A stretch of 64,000 bases of DNA from Paenibacillus ihumii (GTDB taxonomy: Bacteria > Bacillota > Bacilli > Paenibacillales > Paenibacillaceae). The notes beneath the pieces are model-generated. The model had not been told where the DNA came from, made no database searches, and saw only the letters and a program-made list of their open reading frames with translations. This document shows positions 18,068 to 26,086 of the stretch, piece after piece. The position numbers and the translations under genes are program-made. Position 1 is the stretch's first letter; each line of letters starts with the position of its first letter. Location: the NCBI RefSeq assembly GCF_001403875.1, contig NZ_LN884299.1:3685674-3749673 (forward strand), written 5' to 3'.

Positions 18068-19346
18068 GGAACAATTATTGAAGGAAAAGAAGCGCATTGA
18101 CTCCATAACCGCGCCAGAGGAGATGGAAGCGAGATTAAGGAATGCCCTGAACGGAGCAGCCCGGTCAAGAACCAGATGGATGTCTCCCGTATGGAGAATC
18201 GCGGCAGTCGCCTTATTTCTGCTTGTTATCTTCGGTTATCATTACAATGCCTTTGCATACTATGGCAAGAAGCTGCTCGGATTCGACGAGCTAATCAGCG
18301 GTACAAGGCTGCAGGAGCTCAATGAGCAGGGCATGGGACAGCCCGTTGGCAAGCAGGCGACCCTGACCGACGGGACGGAGCTTACCATTGACGGCATTAT
18401 GGCTGATGCGAACCAATTGGTGATGTATTACACCTTAAGGAATCCCAAGGGAATCAAGGAGGACGGCAGCAGATTGTTCTGGCCTTCCAAATTCAGCGGT
18501 TTCTTAACGAGCTCTAATCTCGAGAGCAGCGTATCCCTGCCGAATGAGGAGCATACGGAAATTAAAGGAACGATGTTCTTCGAGCCTGTGAGTCCTTTTG
18601 CTAAAAAGCTGACCCTGCATTATTACGAAACGGACGCGAATAATCAACTTATTGAACACAGCATTTCCTTTCCCTATGACCCGAACCAGGCCATATTAAC
18701 TCAGATCAAGTATCCGATTCATAGAAAGATAAAGGTCGACCAAGGAGTATTAAACTTCCAGTCGATCACCGCCACGCCATCGATGACTATGATTAAGGGA
18801 ACGCTAAACGTGGATAACTTTGACCGGCTTCCCTTAGGATTAAGCGGAATCGAGTTAATCGCCAACGGAGAATCTGTGGAAATGATAGGCAGCGGCCATA
18901 GTTCAGCACCGGGAGGCAGAAAATTCGACCTTCGCTACGATGCCTTGCCTAAGCCGCTGGAGTCTCTGGAGCTCGTCATTCAGGAGTTTATCGGCTACAG
19001 GCAGCTGGATCAGAGGCTGCCCCTCGCTTCAGCTGGCGAAGAGCCCTTCTTTTTGGCAGATAAAGAGCTATGGGTGAAAAAGGTGGCCGTTACCTCACAA
19101 GGCGTGGAAATAATGATCGCCACCGGGGATGACATCCTGCTGGACGGCGTCTCGGTCGAAGCCTTGGGCGAGGCAACCTCTCTAAGAACGACGGTCGGCC
19201 AAATTGAAACTGAGCTGGACGACGGAACCGTTCTGAAGGAGCGCACCCTGTTGTTCGATACGCGGGTCAAGCCTGAATATCTGTACATCAAAGGAATGCA
19301 TTATATAAAAGCATACAATGAAGCTATCGAGATCCCTGTGGATTAA
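18054..19346 (+). CDS. DUF4179 membrane protein, probable anti-sigma factor
   Basis: 430 residues with a cytoplasmic N-terminus of ~50 residues, one transmembrane helix (WRIAAVALFLLVIFGYHYNAF, about 47-67), and a large extracytoplasmic part. The region around AYYGKKLLGFDELISGTRLQELNEQGMGQPVGKQATLTDGTELTIDGIMAD matches DUF4179, a domain typical of proteins encoded beside ECF sigma factors in Bacillota. By context it should sequester the upstream sigma factor and respond to an envelope signal. ATG at 18054 has GGAGGTG 6 nt upstream; an earlier ATG at 18039 lies inside that ribosome binding site. Confidence 0.85.
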   Translation: MNHVEEQLLKEKKRIDSITAPEEMEARLRNALNGAARSRTRWMSPVWRIAAVALFLLVIFGYHYNAFAYYGKKLLGFDELISGTRLQELNEQGMGQPVGKQATLTDGTELTIDGIMADANQLVMYYTLRNPKGIKEDGSRLFWPSKFSGFLTSSNLESSVSLPNEEHTEIKGTMFFEPVSPFAKKLTLHYYETDANNQLIEHSISFPYDPNQAILTQIKYPIHRKIKVDQGVLNFQSITATPSMTMIKGTLNVDNFDRLPLGLSGIELIANGESVEMIGSGHSSAPGGRKFDLRYDALPKPLESLELVIQEFIGYRQLDQRLPLASAGEEPFFLADKELWVKKVAVTSQGVEIMIATGDDILLDGVSVEALGEATSLRTTVGQIETELDDGTVLKERTLLFDTRVKPEYLYIKGMHYIKAYNEAIEIPVD

Positions 19347-19355
19347 CCGCCGCTT

Positions 19356-19408
19356 TAAACTGCACCTCCAAGACTCAATTTACACCTGACTCTGGAGGTG
19401 CAGTTCAT
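19356..19408 (+). terminator. Terminator after the sigma/anti-sigma operon
   Basis: Perfect 13-bp stem AACTGCACCTCCA / TGGAGGTGCAGTT with a 22-nt loop and a weak T-tail; could serve both strands, since the next gene converges. Confidence 0.7.
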
Positions 19409-19456
19409 TCTGGGCGGTTATGGCTTTGTCTACGGGAAAAGGCTCCGACAGCTGAC

Positions 19457-20485
19457 TTATCCCAGCATCACCTTCTGCCCGCTCTTCGCGCTCTCGATCG
19501 CTCCAAGCACCATGGCCATGCTGTGGATATTATCGCGGCTGTCCGTTTCCGCCGGACGGCCCTCCTTCAGGGCCAGGAACATTTCGTCCACTCCCCCCGC
19601 ATGCCCTGGCCTGCCGTTCCAGCGCATCGGCGCCTCCACGCGCACCGTATCGCGCATGAACTTCGGCTCCGCCGATTCGCCCGCCGATACGACCTCCGCA
19701 TACGGCGCATGGACACCGTCCCAAATCGCCGTTCCCTTCTCGCCGATGATCCGCCAATCAGCTTCCCAGGACGTAGGAGAGCCTTCCGCACACCAAGAGC
19801 CGCGATAGCAGAATACAGACCCGTCCGACATTTCATAAATGCAGACGGCGGAAGCATTCCCCTTGTACCATGAACCTGGAGGATTGAATTCATGGCAGTA
19901 TACCGACACCGGGTCTGCCCCAATAATGAACCGGGCCTGGTCGAAGGTATGGATCGCCATATCCAGTATCAGCGGACTGTCCATAACATCGCGGAACCCG
20001 CCAAAATGCGGACCGAGGAAGAAATCAGCATTGATCATGCCGGTCCTGCCGATCGTGCCGGAGGAAATCAGCTCCCGCAGCGCGCGGATATTAGCATCGT
20101 ACCGGCGGTTCTGCATGACCGACACCGTTCTGCCCGTGGCATCGGCTGTTGCGATAATCTCCCTGGCCTGCTCCATTGTGGCCGCCATCGGCTTCTCGCC
20201 AAAGACATGGCAGCCGTACTTCATCGCGGTTGTGCTGATTTCAAAATGGCTGTCCGGGATCGTCACGTCAATAACCAAATCCGCATTTGTATCCGCGATG
20301 GCCTGCTCCAGCCTGGTGTATACGCCGGAATCCAGCCCGTAGGCGTCCCGGATCTTCTCTGCCTGGCTTAAATACACATCGACAAGCCCGACGATAACGG
20401 CATCGTCCCGCTTCAGCAGCTCCTGGATCCATACATTCGACATCCCGCCGCAGCCGGCAATCACAATGCGATGCTGCTTATTCAT
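19457..20485 (-). CDS. Gfo/Idh/MocA-family oxidoreductase
   Basis: 342 residues. The N-terminal Rossmann fold shows VIAGCGGMSNVWIQEL and VGLVDVY; the family motif EKPMA (in HVFGEKPMAATMEQAREI) carries the catalytic Lys at about residue 96. The C-terminal domain contains HTFDQARFI and the WYKGNASAVCIYEMSDGSVFCYRGSWC substrate-side sheet. Members oxidise or reduce sugars and cyclitols with NAD(P). The gene lies 154 nt downstream of a sugar-phosphate isomerase/epimerase gene on the same strand, a common pairing in cyclitol or unusual-sugar catabolism. RBS AGGTGG at 8 nt. Confidence 0.92.
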   Translation of the reverse strand: MNKQHRIVIAGCGGMSNVWIQELLKRDDAVIVGLVDVYLSQAEKIRDAYGLDSGVYTRLEQAIADTNADLVIDVTIPDSHFEISTTAMKYGCHVFGEKPMAATMEQAREIIATADATGRTVSVMQNRRYDANIRALRELISSGTIGRTGMINADFFLGPHFGGFRDVMDSPLILDMAIHTFDQARFIIGADPVSVYCHEFNPPGSWYKGNASAVCIYEMSDGSVFCYRGSWCAEGSPTSWEADWRIIGEKGTAIWDGVHAPYAEVVSAGESAEPKFMRDTVRVEAPMRWNGRPGHAGGVDEMFLALKEGRPAETDSRDNIHSMAMVLGAIESAKSGQKVMLG

Positions 20486-20639
20486 TTTTCACACCACCTA
20501 TATTCAGCTCGTATACTCTGGAGTCATTTCATTCCCTTGTCGGGCTTATCGGGCATCCGTTGCTAAGCTCAACTTCACGGAGAATGCCTGCGTCATTCAT
20601 AAGGAGCTTGGTGAATGGATGACCGCCGCAATCCTCCTC

Positions 20640-21536
20640 CTACACCGGATTCGGCACGAACGCTCCGCCCCGGCACTGCTTCAAGTAATTCAATGCGTGC
20701 ACCTGGCCGGTCATCTCCAATTCATCGCGATAGACCGGGTCATGCCAGCCCTCGATATCGATCGTCCCTTGATACCCGGCTTGACGCAGAATCGTAATAA
20801 TATCCGTCCAGTTCGTATCACCGAATCCCGGCGTACGGTGCCAGACGAACTCCTTCGGGCCGTGAATGCCATATTCCTTGACAATATCCCAGGCGATCGT
20901 CGCGTCTTTGCCATGAACATGGAAAACCTTATCTGCCCATTTCCGGAGCTGCGGTATCGGGTCGATCAGGCTGACCATTTGGTGGCACGGCTCCCATTCC
21001 AGGCCGAGATTGTCGGCGGGAACCTCGTTGAACATCAACTCCCAGGCCTGGGGGTTATGCGCGATGTTCCAGTCGCCCTTCCACCAGGTGCCGCCCATGT
21101 CGCAATTCTCGAAGGCGATCCGCACGCCTCGATCGGCTGCACGCTTGGCCAGCTCCCCGAACACTTCCTTGAAACGCGGCAGCGACTCATCGATCGGGCA
21201 ATCCGTCAGCCGTCCGGTAAAGCCGCTGACGATATCCGCTCCAAACAATTGGGCATGATCGATCGCCCGCTCCCAGCTGGCCAGCGTATCGGCATTATCC
21301 CCTTCGCCAGTCAGCGGATTGCCGAACACTCCGATGCTGGAAATGACCACATCATGCTCATCCACGATTTCACGAACCTGCTTGGCGAGCTCCGCCAAAT
21401 CGATGCCGCCTGTTGTTTGCCAGAAGGTCAGGCTGAAGGACTCAAAGCCATGCGGCAAAATTTGCGGGATAACCCGCACCGCATCCTGCCCGTTAACCAG
21501 CGTGCCTATACGTAAATGATGATTGCCGCCTTGCAT
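20640..21536 (-). CDS. Sugar phosphate isomerase/epimerase (AP endonuclease 2 superfamily)
   Basis: 298 residues with a TIM-barrel of the xylose-isomerase-like / AP-endonuclease-2 superfamily. Metal-binding strands are visible: IAFENCDMGG, LGLEWEPCHQ, VFHVHGKDA and TIDIEGWHDP, which supply the Glu/His/Asp ligands. Members isomerise keto- and aldo-sugars, for example inosose or tagatose derivatives. It is the first gene of an operon with the Gfo/Idh/MocA dehydrogenase and is divergent from an AraC regulator, which is probably its activator. RBS AGGAG at 10 nt. Confidence 0.9.
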   Translation of the reverse strand: MQGGNHHLRIGTLVNGQDAVRVIPQILPHGFESFSLTFWQTTGGIDLAELAKQVREIVDEHDVVISSIGVFGNPLTGEGDNADTLASWERAIDHAQLFGADIVSGFTGRLTDCPIDESLPRFKEVFGELAKRAADRGVRIAFENCDMGGTWWKGDWNIAHNPQAWELMFNEVPADNLGLEWEPCHQMVSLIDPIPQLRKWADKVFHVHGKDATIAWDIVKEYGIHGPKEFVWHRTPGFGDTNWTDIITILRQAGYQGTIDIEGWHDPVYRDELEMTGQVHALNYLKQCRGGAFVPNPV

Positions 21537-21665
21537 TTGCCAACCACTCCTATATTGAGTATATTGTGAAGCATAAGCCCATTGTATAGCGCTTGCTTGA
21601 ATATATCTCTATATAATCTTGTGCTTTTTTGGTTCTAAATTGCGATAGAGGAGCTGCTGCCTGAT

Positions 21666-22577
21666 ATGACGCACCCGCTGGAATTGCGTGAGCATACGTA
21701 TTTGACTGATCCCGCTTATCCATTTAATATATTTCGCCTCCGGATGGAGCTGCTGCTGAAAGGTACTCCTTCGCTCTACATGCACTGGCACGAGCATTTC
21801 GAAATACTGCTTATGGTGGAGGGAGAGGCCCTATTCTATATCGATAGCAAGCCCTATGAGGCCCAGGCCGGCGATATCATCATCGTCCCCTCCGGCGCCC
21901 TGCATGCAGGCTAGGCCGCCCGGGAGGGACCGCTCGAATACTATGCTGTAGTATTTAACGCTGCGCTGCTTGAGCACAGCAAATCTCCCGATCCCAGGCA
22001 TACGCTGTATATTTCGCCATACCTGAGTGGAGATTTGCTGTTCCCAATTAAATTAAGTCACCTGGATGCTGAAAACCAGCAGTTCAGGCATATTTTAGAA
22101 GAGGTCATACAGGAGTATGAAGCCAAGCAGCCCGGCTACGAATTAATGGTCAGAAGCCGACTGTACATCCTCTTCACGCTGCTATCCCGCCGTTTCCTGC
22201 CAGGCGAGCCGCACGGGCGCGCGGCTCTGGCCCGTACGCGAAATGCAGATCGCTTTAAGAAGCTGCTGCTGTATATCGATGTACACTATGCAGAACCGAT
22301 CACCGTATCCATGGCGGCGGAGATGATGAATCTCAACCCGTATCATTTTTGCAAAGCATTCAAGAAAACGACCGGCTCCACGCTCATTGAATACGTTAAT
22401 TATATTCGCATCAACGAAGCTGCGAGACTGCTAAGCGGCAGCGGCCTCACGGTGACGGAAATCGCCGAGCGGATCGGCTGCGGCAATCCGAACTATTTCA
22501 CCAAGCTGTTCAAGCAGTATAAAGGCCTCTCGCCATCCCAGTGGCGGAAAGAGACTGCCGGATTATCAACCCTATGA
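21666..22577 (+). pseudogene. AraC-family regulator interrupted by an in-frame TAG
   Basis: One continuous frame of 304 codons gives a complete AraC protein apart from a TAG at 21912-21914 (codon 83). Before it lies an N-terminal cupin with HWHEHFEILLMVEG and IIIVPSGALHAG; after it the sequence continues AAREGPLEYYAVVFNAALLEHS and ends with the two-helix-turn-helix AraC domain (ITVSMAAEMMNLNPYHFCKAFKK and LTVTEIAERIGCGNPNYFTKLFK). Many relatives have HAGEA at this point, so a GAG to TAG change is a simple explanation. The downstream half could be made alone from an ATG at 22035. Position and direction suggest control of the divergent isomerase/dehydrogenase operon. Confidence 0.88.
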
Positions 22578-22639
22578 AAAATTAGAAAAAGAGGGGCCCA
22601 TCGAAAGTAACTTTACGACGGGTTGACCTTGGTATGAGC

Positions 22640-23350
22640 AAATACGCTCTCGGCCTTCGGTCGGCCATGATGTGACCAGACACGCTCTCCAAATCCGGAC
22701 GCTCTTAATGTGACTATACACGCTCTCCAAATCCGGACGCTCTTGATGTAACGAAGCACGCCCCTCCCCCGCTTTACGCCGAGCATCAATCGTGGATTTC
22801 TCGTTCTAGCGAACATGGTTCCGCGGACTTCGCGATTTAAATGGATTTATAGTAGCTAGTTTTTGCCGCAAAGCAAGGAAAGCAGATTTTAATGGATTGC
22901 ATGTCGTTAAAAGAAGGGAGATTGCCTGCAGGGGCGGGGTTTCTTGATTTTAAATGCATGAAATCCATCTACTCCCCTGAAACCTTCGTTTAGAGCATAA
23001 TTAGATACATGAATTCCATTTACACCTCCGATTGCAAATAATGTGGCCAGACACGCTCTCCAAATCCGGACGCTCTTGATGTGACTATACACGCTCTCCA
23101 ACCTACGCCGAGCATGAATCATGGGTTTCTCGTTCTAGCGAACATGGTTCCGCGGACTTCGCGATTTAAATGGATTTATAGTAGCTAGTTTTTGCCGCAA
23201 AGCAAGGAAAGCAGATTTTAATGGATTGCATGTCGTTAAAAGAAGGTAGATCACCTGCGGGAGCGGGGTTTCTTGATTTTAAATGCATGAAATCCATCTA
23301 CTCCCCTGAAACCTTCGTTTAGAGCATAATTAGATACATGAATTCCATTT
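22640..23350 (-). repeat. Dispersed modular repeat, two tandem cores (orientation -)
   Basis: Two copies of a ~248-bp unit, 22775-23021 and 23103-23350, nearly identical at an offset of 329 bp. Before and between them are ~37-bp tandem units with ACACGCTCTCCAAATCC. Each core contains four TGGATTTCATG-like motifs arranged > > < < (for example ATGGATTTATAG, TGGATTGCATG, CATGAAATCCA, CATGAATTCCATTTA), giving a nested imperfect palindrome. Related cores occur at about 37.7, 45.7 and 57.9 kb. No convincing gene lies in this interval. Confidence 0.85.
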
Positions 23351-23374
23351 AGTGTTCGATTTCGGCAGCTTTTA

Positions 23375-23495
23375 ATTGAGTTCAATAGGTATGTTCGAGT
23401 TCAGTAGGTATGTTCGAGTTCAGTAGGTATGTTCGAGTTCAGTAGGTATGTTCGAGTTCAGTAGGTATGTTCGAGTTCAGTAGGTATGTTCGAGT
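23375..23495. repeat. 19-bp tandem array
   Basis: About six head-to-tail copies of GTTCGAGTTCAGTAGGTAT, placed on one flank of the dispersed repeat cores. The period is not a multiple of three and no gene spans it. A related array (ATTGAACTCGAACATGAGC-like) flanks the copy at 57.6 kb. Confidence 0.9.
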
Positions 23496-23610
23496 ATAAA
23501 ACCCGATAGCCTTATATAAGATGAGCCAAAGAATGAGTTGCAGGCAAAGAAAAAATGGATTCCGGTAGAAATGGATTCCACAGAAACGGATTCCCAGAAA
23601 CGAGTAGCTT

Positions 23611-23663
23611 TCGAAAAGAAAGGGGCGCCCCTCAGTCATCTAGGATGACTTCTGGGACAACCC
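23611..23663 (-). terminator. GGGGCGCCCC hairpin, probable terminator of the split-sigma operon
   Basis: Minus-strand AGTCATC-CTA-GATGACT extended by GGGGTTGTCCC/GGGGCGCCCC, then TTTCTTTT, directly after the stop codon at 23665. The same hairpin, in the opposite orientation, opens the repeat copy at 57.5 kb, so it also belongs to the dispersed repeat. Confidence 0.75.
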
Positions 23664-23664
23664 C

Positions 23665-23883
23665 CTACTCCTTTCGCTCCTTAATCAACTCTAGGAACTC
23701 TAGTATAATATCTGAAACGGCATCTTCCTCCGACGAGTGAATATACTTGCTTACCCTGAGAATATCCCCTTTATAGAGCTCGATGAGCTTAAGAGTTGAT
23801 TCTACGTCGTTTTGCCTTGCCTTTTGCAGCAGGTTCAGGAACTCACCATCCGGGACAATTCTTTGATCATCTTTCGCTTCCAT
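23665..23883 (-). CDS. RsoA-like sigma co-factor (region 2 part of a split sigma)
   Basis: 72 residues, close to B. subtilis RsoA (79). The stretch EFLNLLQKARQNDVESTLKLIELYKGDILRVSKY resembles the sigma region-2/HTH_16-type helix pair, and the acidic tail SSEEDAVSDIILEFLELI is compatible with core binding. In B. subtilis RsoA supplies region-2 function to SigO, which has region 4 only. Here the ATG at 23883 has AGGGGTGA about 5 nt upstream and lies inside the 3' end of the region-4 gene (49-nt overlap), so the two products are made from one message. Confidence 0.7.
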   Translation of the reverse strand: MEAKDDQRIVPDGEFLNLLQKARQNDVESTLKLIELYKGDILRVSKYIHSSEEDAVSDIILEFLELIKERKE

Positions 23884-24176
23884 TTGTTCACCCCTTGCTG
23901 ACTCATGTTCAATTCACGGGCAACCTCCTGCTCTGTCTTGTCTTGGATATACAGCTTGAAGATAACCGATCTGCCCGTGTCAGACGGGAGGGCATTGATC
24001 AACTGTCTTACGACGATTTTGTTATCAGAAGATGAGGTGAAACTGGTTGTGGCAGGTTCCATTCCGCCAAATGAACACTCCCGCTTCCGCACGACCTTTG
24101 CCCGATACTGAATCCGCCAGGCGATCCGATACACTTCTCTGCGATATTGCTCGTACACGGTTTGTTGTTCTTCCAA
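23835..24176 (-). CDS. SigO-like partial sigma factor (region 4)
   Basis: 113 residues. The C-terminal half is a sigma region 4 helix-turn-helix: LINALPSDTGRSVIFKLYIQDKTEQEVARELNMSQQGVNKWKRKMIKEL. No region 2 is present. The start is TTG with a very strong GGGGGAGG 5 nt upstream. In B. subtilis SigO (176 residues) and RsoA act together at the divergent oxdC-yvrJ promoter and at their own. This protein is shorter, but the partner gene downstream and the divergent YvrJ-like gene reproduce that arrangement. Name by analogy only. Confidence 0.75.
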   Translation of the reverse strand: MEEQQTVYEQYRREVYRIAWRIQYRAKVVRKRECSFGGMEPATTSFTSSSDNKIVVRQLINALPSDTGRSVIFKLYIQDKTEQEVARELNMSQQGVNKWKRKMIKELSRMVSS

Positions 24177-24360
24177 AGCTACCTCCCCCTTTCAAAATCA
24201 TCTTCTACCTATAGGGAAAAATGATTATAATTTCTACAACTGTTAAATCAACTTATTTATTGAAATTATAACATTTATTTCTAAATGAATGGTTGTAAAT
24301 CTCTCCTTTTCTTTTCTCTATATTAGTGAAAGGACATTTAGAAGAAAGGAGAGAGCGGTG

Positions 24361-24573
24361 ATGCAGGTTGCTGATATGGTGACGCTGATTACAAACGTTG
24401 GTTTTCCCGTTACCCTGAGCTTTATTCTCATCAAATACTTGCTGCAAACGATGGGCGAGAAGCTGGACAAAATGGATGACACTATCCAACTCTTAACCCA
24501 GCAGGTCAAAAGCATTGAGGCGTATACAGAAGCTTCAAAAACTGCGGATCATGCTGACACGAAGGCTAAATGA
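24361..24573 (+). CDS. YvrJ-like small membrane protein
   Basis: 70 residues starting at an ATG with AAAGGAGAG 6 nt upstream. An N-terminal membrane helix (MVTLITNVGFPVTLSFILIKYLL) is followed by a charged coiled-coil-like segment GEKLDKMDDTIQLLTQQVKSIE, the signature layout of the YvrJ family. Family function is unknown; some members resemble small holin-like proteins. It is divergent from the SigO-like gene with a 184-bp shared AT-rich control region, which should contain the split-sigma promoter. In B. subtilis yvrJ is a SigO target, usually with oxdC; no oxalate decarboxylase gene is seen here. Confidence 0.75.
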   Translation: MQVADMVTLITNVGFPVTLSFILIKYLLQTMGEKLDKMDDTIQLLTQQVKSIEAYTEASKTADHADTKAK

Positions 24574-24766
24574 CGAGAAGCTGCAACGGACACGGGATCA
24601 GGCTCATCAAGCTGCTGCTCGGGAGGTCATCCTCTCTAAGCATCGCTCCAGCCGGGTTGCTTCCTTTCCTATCATCTTGTTCTTCAACTTCCTATTCTTC
24701 ATAAAACTTCATAGGATGCGGGATGGTTTGTACCGAAAAAGGGGCATCTGTTTATACAGCTTATGA
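24551..24766 (+). other. Uncertain small reading frame(s) overlapping the end of the YvrJ-like gene
   Basis: Two frames compete. One starts at 24551 and gives TRRLNDEKLQRTRDQAHQ followed by a hydrophobic FPIILFFNFLFFIKLHRM and a basic end (71 residues), without a ribosome binding site. The other uses an ATGA overlap with the yvrJ-like stop at 24570 and is serine-rich (44 residues, to 24704). The first looks more protein-like (helix then membrane segment). Neither is assured. From 24767 to 25040 I see no credible gene. Confidence 0.25.
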
Positions 24767-25045
24767 GCATTAGGATAAAATTATGACTTCGTGAGCTGAA
24801 GAGTTCTTGAATGCTGGTTTTTGGGGATCTGTATCCCCCCTGATACGACCTGGTAATCATTAGACGTTAATTTCCAGATTTTGTTTCTGAGACTAAATTC
24901 CCGAATCCCGCTAAGACAGATGGCGGCAATAGAGCTGTGATCCCCAAAATTCAAATAAACAAGGCTTATAGTCCCCAATCTGACAAGGATATGAAATTGA
25001 TCTGTTCCGGCCGTCTGGCCAAAATCAAAATAAAGGCTCCCACAG

Positions 25046-25089
25046 CAAGCAGGCCGCAGATTCGTATCGGAATCTGCGGCCTGCTTCGC
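25046..25089. terminator. Long perfect palindrome, possible bidirectional terminator
   Basis: AAGCAGGCCGCAGATTC-GTATCG-GAATCTGCGGCCTGCTT, a 17-bp perfect stem with a 6-nt loop. There is no strong T-run on either strand. It may end transcripts of the thiamin operon running in from the right, about 330 nt after the thiE stop codon. Confidence 0.55.
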
Positions 25090-25099
25090 GTCTACGTAT

Positions 25100-25345
25100 G
25101 CTAGACTGTTTGCACCTGCTAATCTGCCTGCGCCTGCTAGTGTATCTGCTCATGCTAGCCTGCCTACATCTACTGGTATATCTGCTCCTGTTGGTGTGTC
25201 TGCACCTGCTGGTATGCCTACACCTACTAGTGTACCTGCACCTGCTTGTATACCTGCTCCTGCAGGTCTGACTGCAGTTGCTGGTGGGCCTACACCTACT
25301 GGTATACTTGCTCCTGCTGGTATTTCTGCGCCGCTAATCTGCCCT
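25100..25345. repeat. 18-bp tandem array (CCTGCTCCTGCTGGTATA-like)
   Basis: About 13 degenerate 18-bp units. The plus frame is open through the entire array and would read as hexapeptides of the type (I/V)(S/P)APAG, but no ATG or ribosome binding site precedes it and the frame opens inside the palindrome at 25046. I treat it as a minisatellite or a gene remnant. Confidence 0.8.
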
Positions 25346-25417
25346 GCGTGCTACTTGATCTACCTGTATCTGCTAACCTGTCTTCACCCGGATCGCTGAG
25401 CTTTGCAGCGATGTTTA

Positions 25418-26086
25418 TCAAAGAGCCGCCTCAGTCACCTGCTTCAACAGCTCTGCGGTAGCTGTCCGCACATTCTCCGCCTGGGTCACCGCGGAGATAA
25501 CGGCAACGCCGTCCGCGCCCGCGCGCACCACCTCGCCGGCGCGCTCTGCCGTAATTCCCCCGATGCCGACGATCGGCAGCCTAATCCCTTGGGACCGCAT
25601 CTCCTCGATTACCCGCATCCCCTGTACCGGACGCGCATCCTCCTTGGAGATCGTCGGGTAAATCGGGCCCACGCCGATGTAGTCGGCGCCATGCAAGAGC
25701 GCAGTCCGCGCCTCCTTCACCGTATGCGCGGACACGCCAAGGATGCGGTTGCCAATCCGGGCGCGAACAGCACCCGCTGACTCATCGTCCTGCCCGACGT
25801 GAATGCCGTCCGCTCCGATACGGGCGGCCAGCTCCACATCGTCGTTGACGATGAACGGCACTCCGGCGCGGCGGCAGGCCGCTTGCAGCTCCAAAGCAAG
25901 CGCCAGCTTGGCCTCCCCGGTCAGTGCGCCCGGACCCTTCTCGCGGAACTGGATCATCGTGGCGCCTCCGTTCAACGCTTCCTCCACGACACGCAGCGGA
26001 CTCTCCCGGCAGTTCACGCTGCCGACAACCAGGTACATCCGCAAGTATCGCCGCATTTGCTCGGGCGAGATGCTGCCGCCGCTCAT
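25418..26086 (-). CDS. thiE: Thiamin-phosphate synthase
   Basis: 222 residues. It joins HMP-diphosphate and thiazole phosphate to give thiamin phosphate. Motifs of the family: LYLVVGS at the first strand, GGATMIQFREK, FIVNDDVELAARIGADGIHVGQDD (pyrophosphate/Mg site), ILGVSAHTVKEA, GADYIGVGPIYPT and the C-terminal PIVGIGGITAERAGEVVRAGADGVAVISAV. The start overlaps the thiD stop by 4 nt (ATGA), so it is translationally coupled as the last gene of the tenA-thiM-thiD-thiE operon. Confidence 0.97.
   Translation of the reverse strand: MSGGSISPEQMRRYLRMYLVVGSVNCRESPLRVVEEALNGGATMIQFREKGPGALTGEAKLALALELQAACRRAGVPFIVNDDVELAARIGADGIHVGQDDESAGAVRARIGNRILGVSAHTVKEARTALLHGADYIGVGPIYPTISKEDARPVQGMRVIEEMRSQGIRLPIVGIGGITAERAGEVVRAGADGVAVISAVTQAENVRTATAELLKQVTEAAL

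Noticed and set aside
22775..23350. Possible CRISPR array, because of regularly repeated sequence
   Set aside because: Units are ~248 bp with no short repeat/unique spacer pattern and no cas genes nearby; the other tandem arrays also lack unique spacers.
23555..23740. Small frames near the 3' end of the split-sigma operon
   Set aside because: They overlap the terminator hairpin and the RsoA-like gene in antisense.
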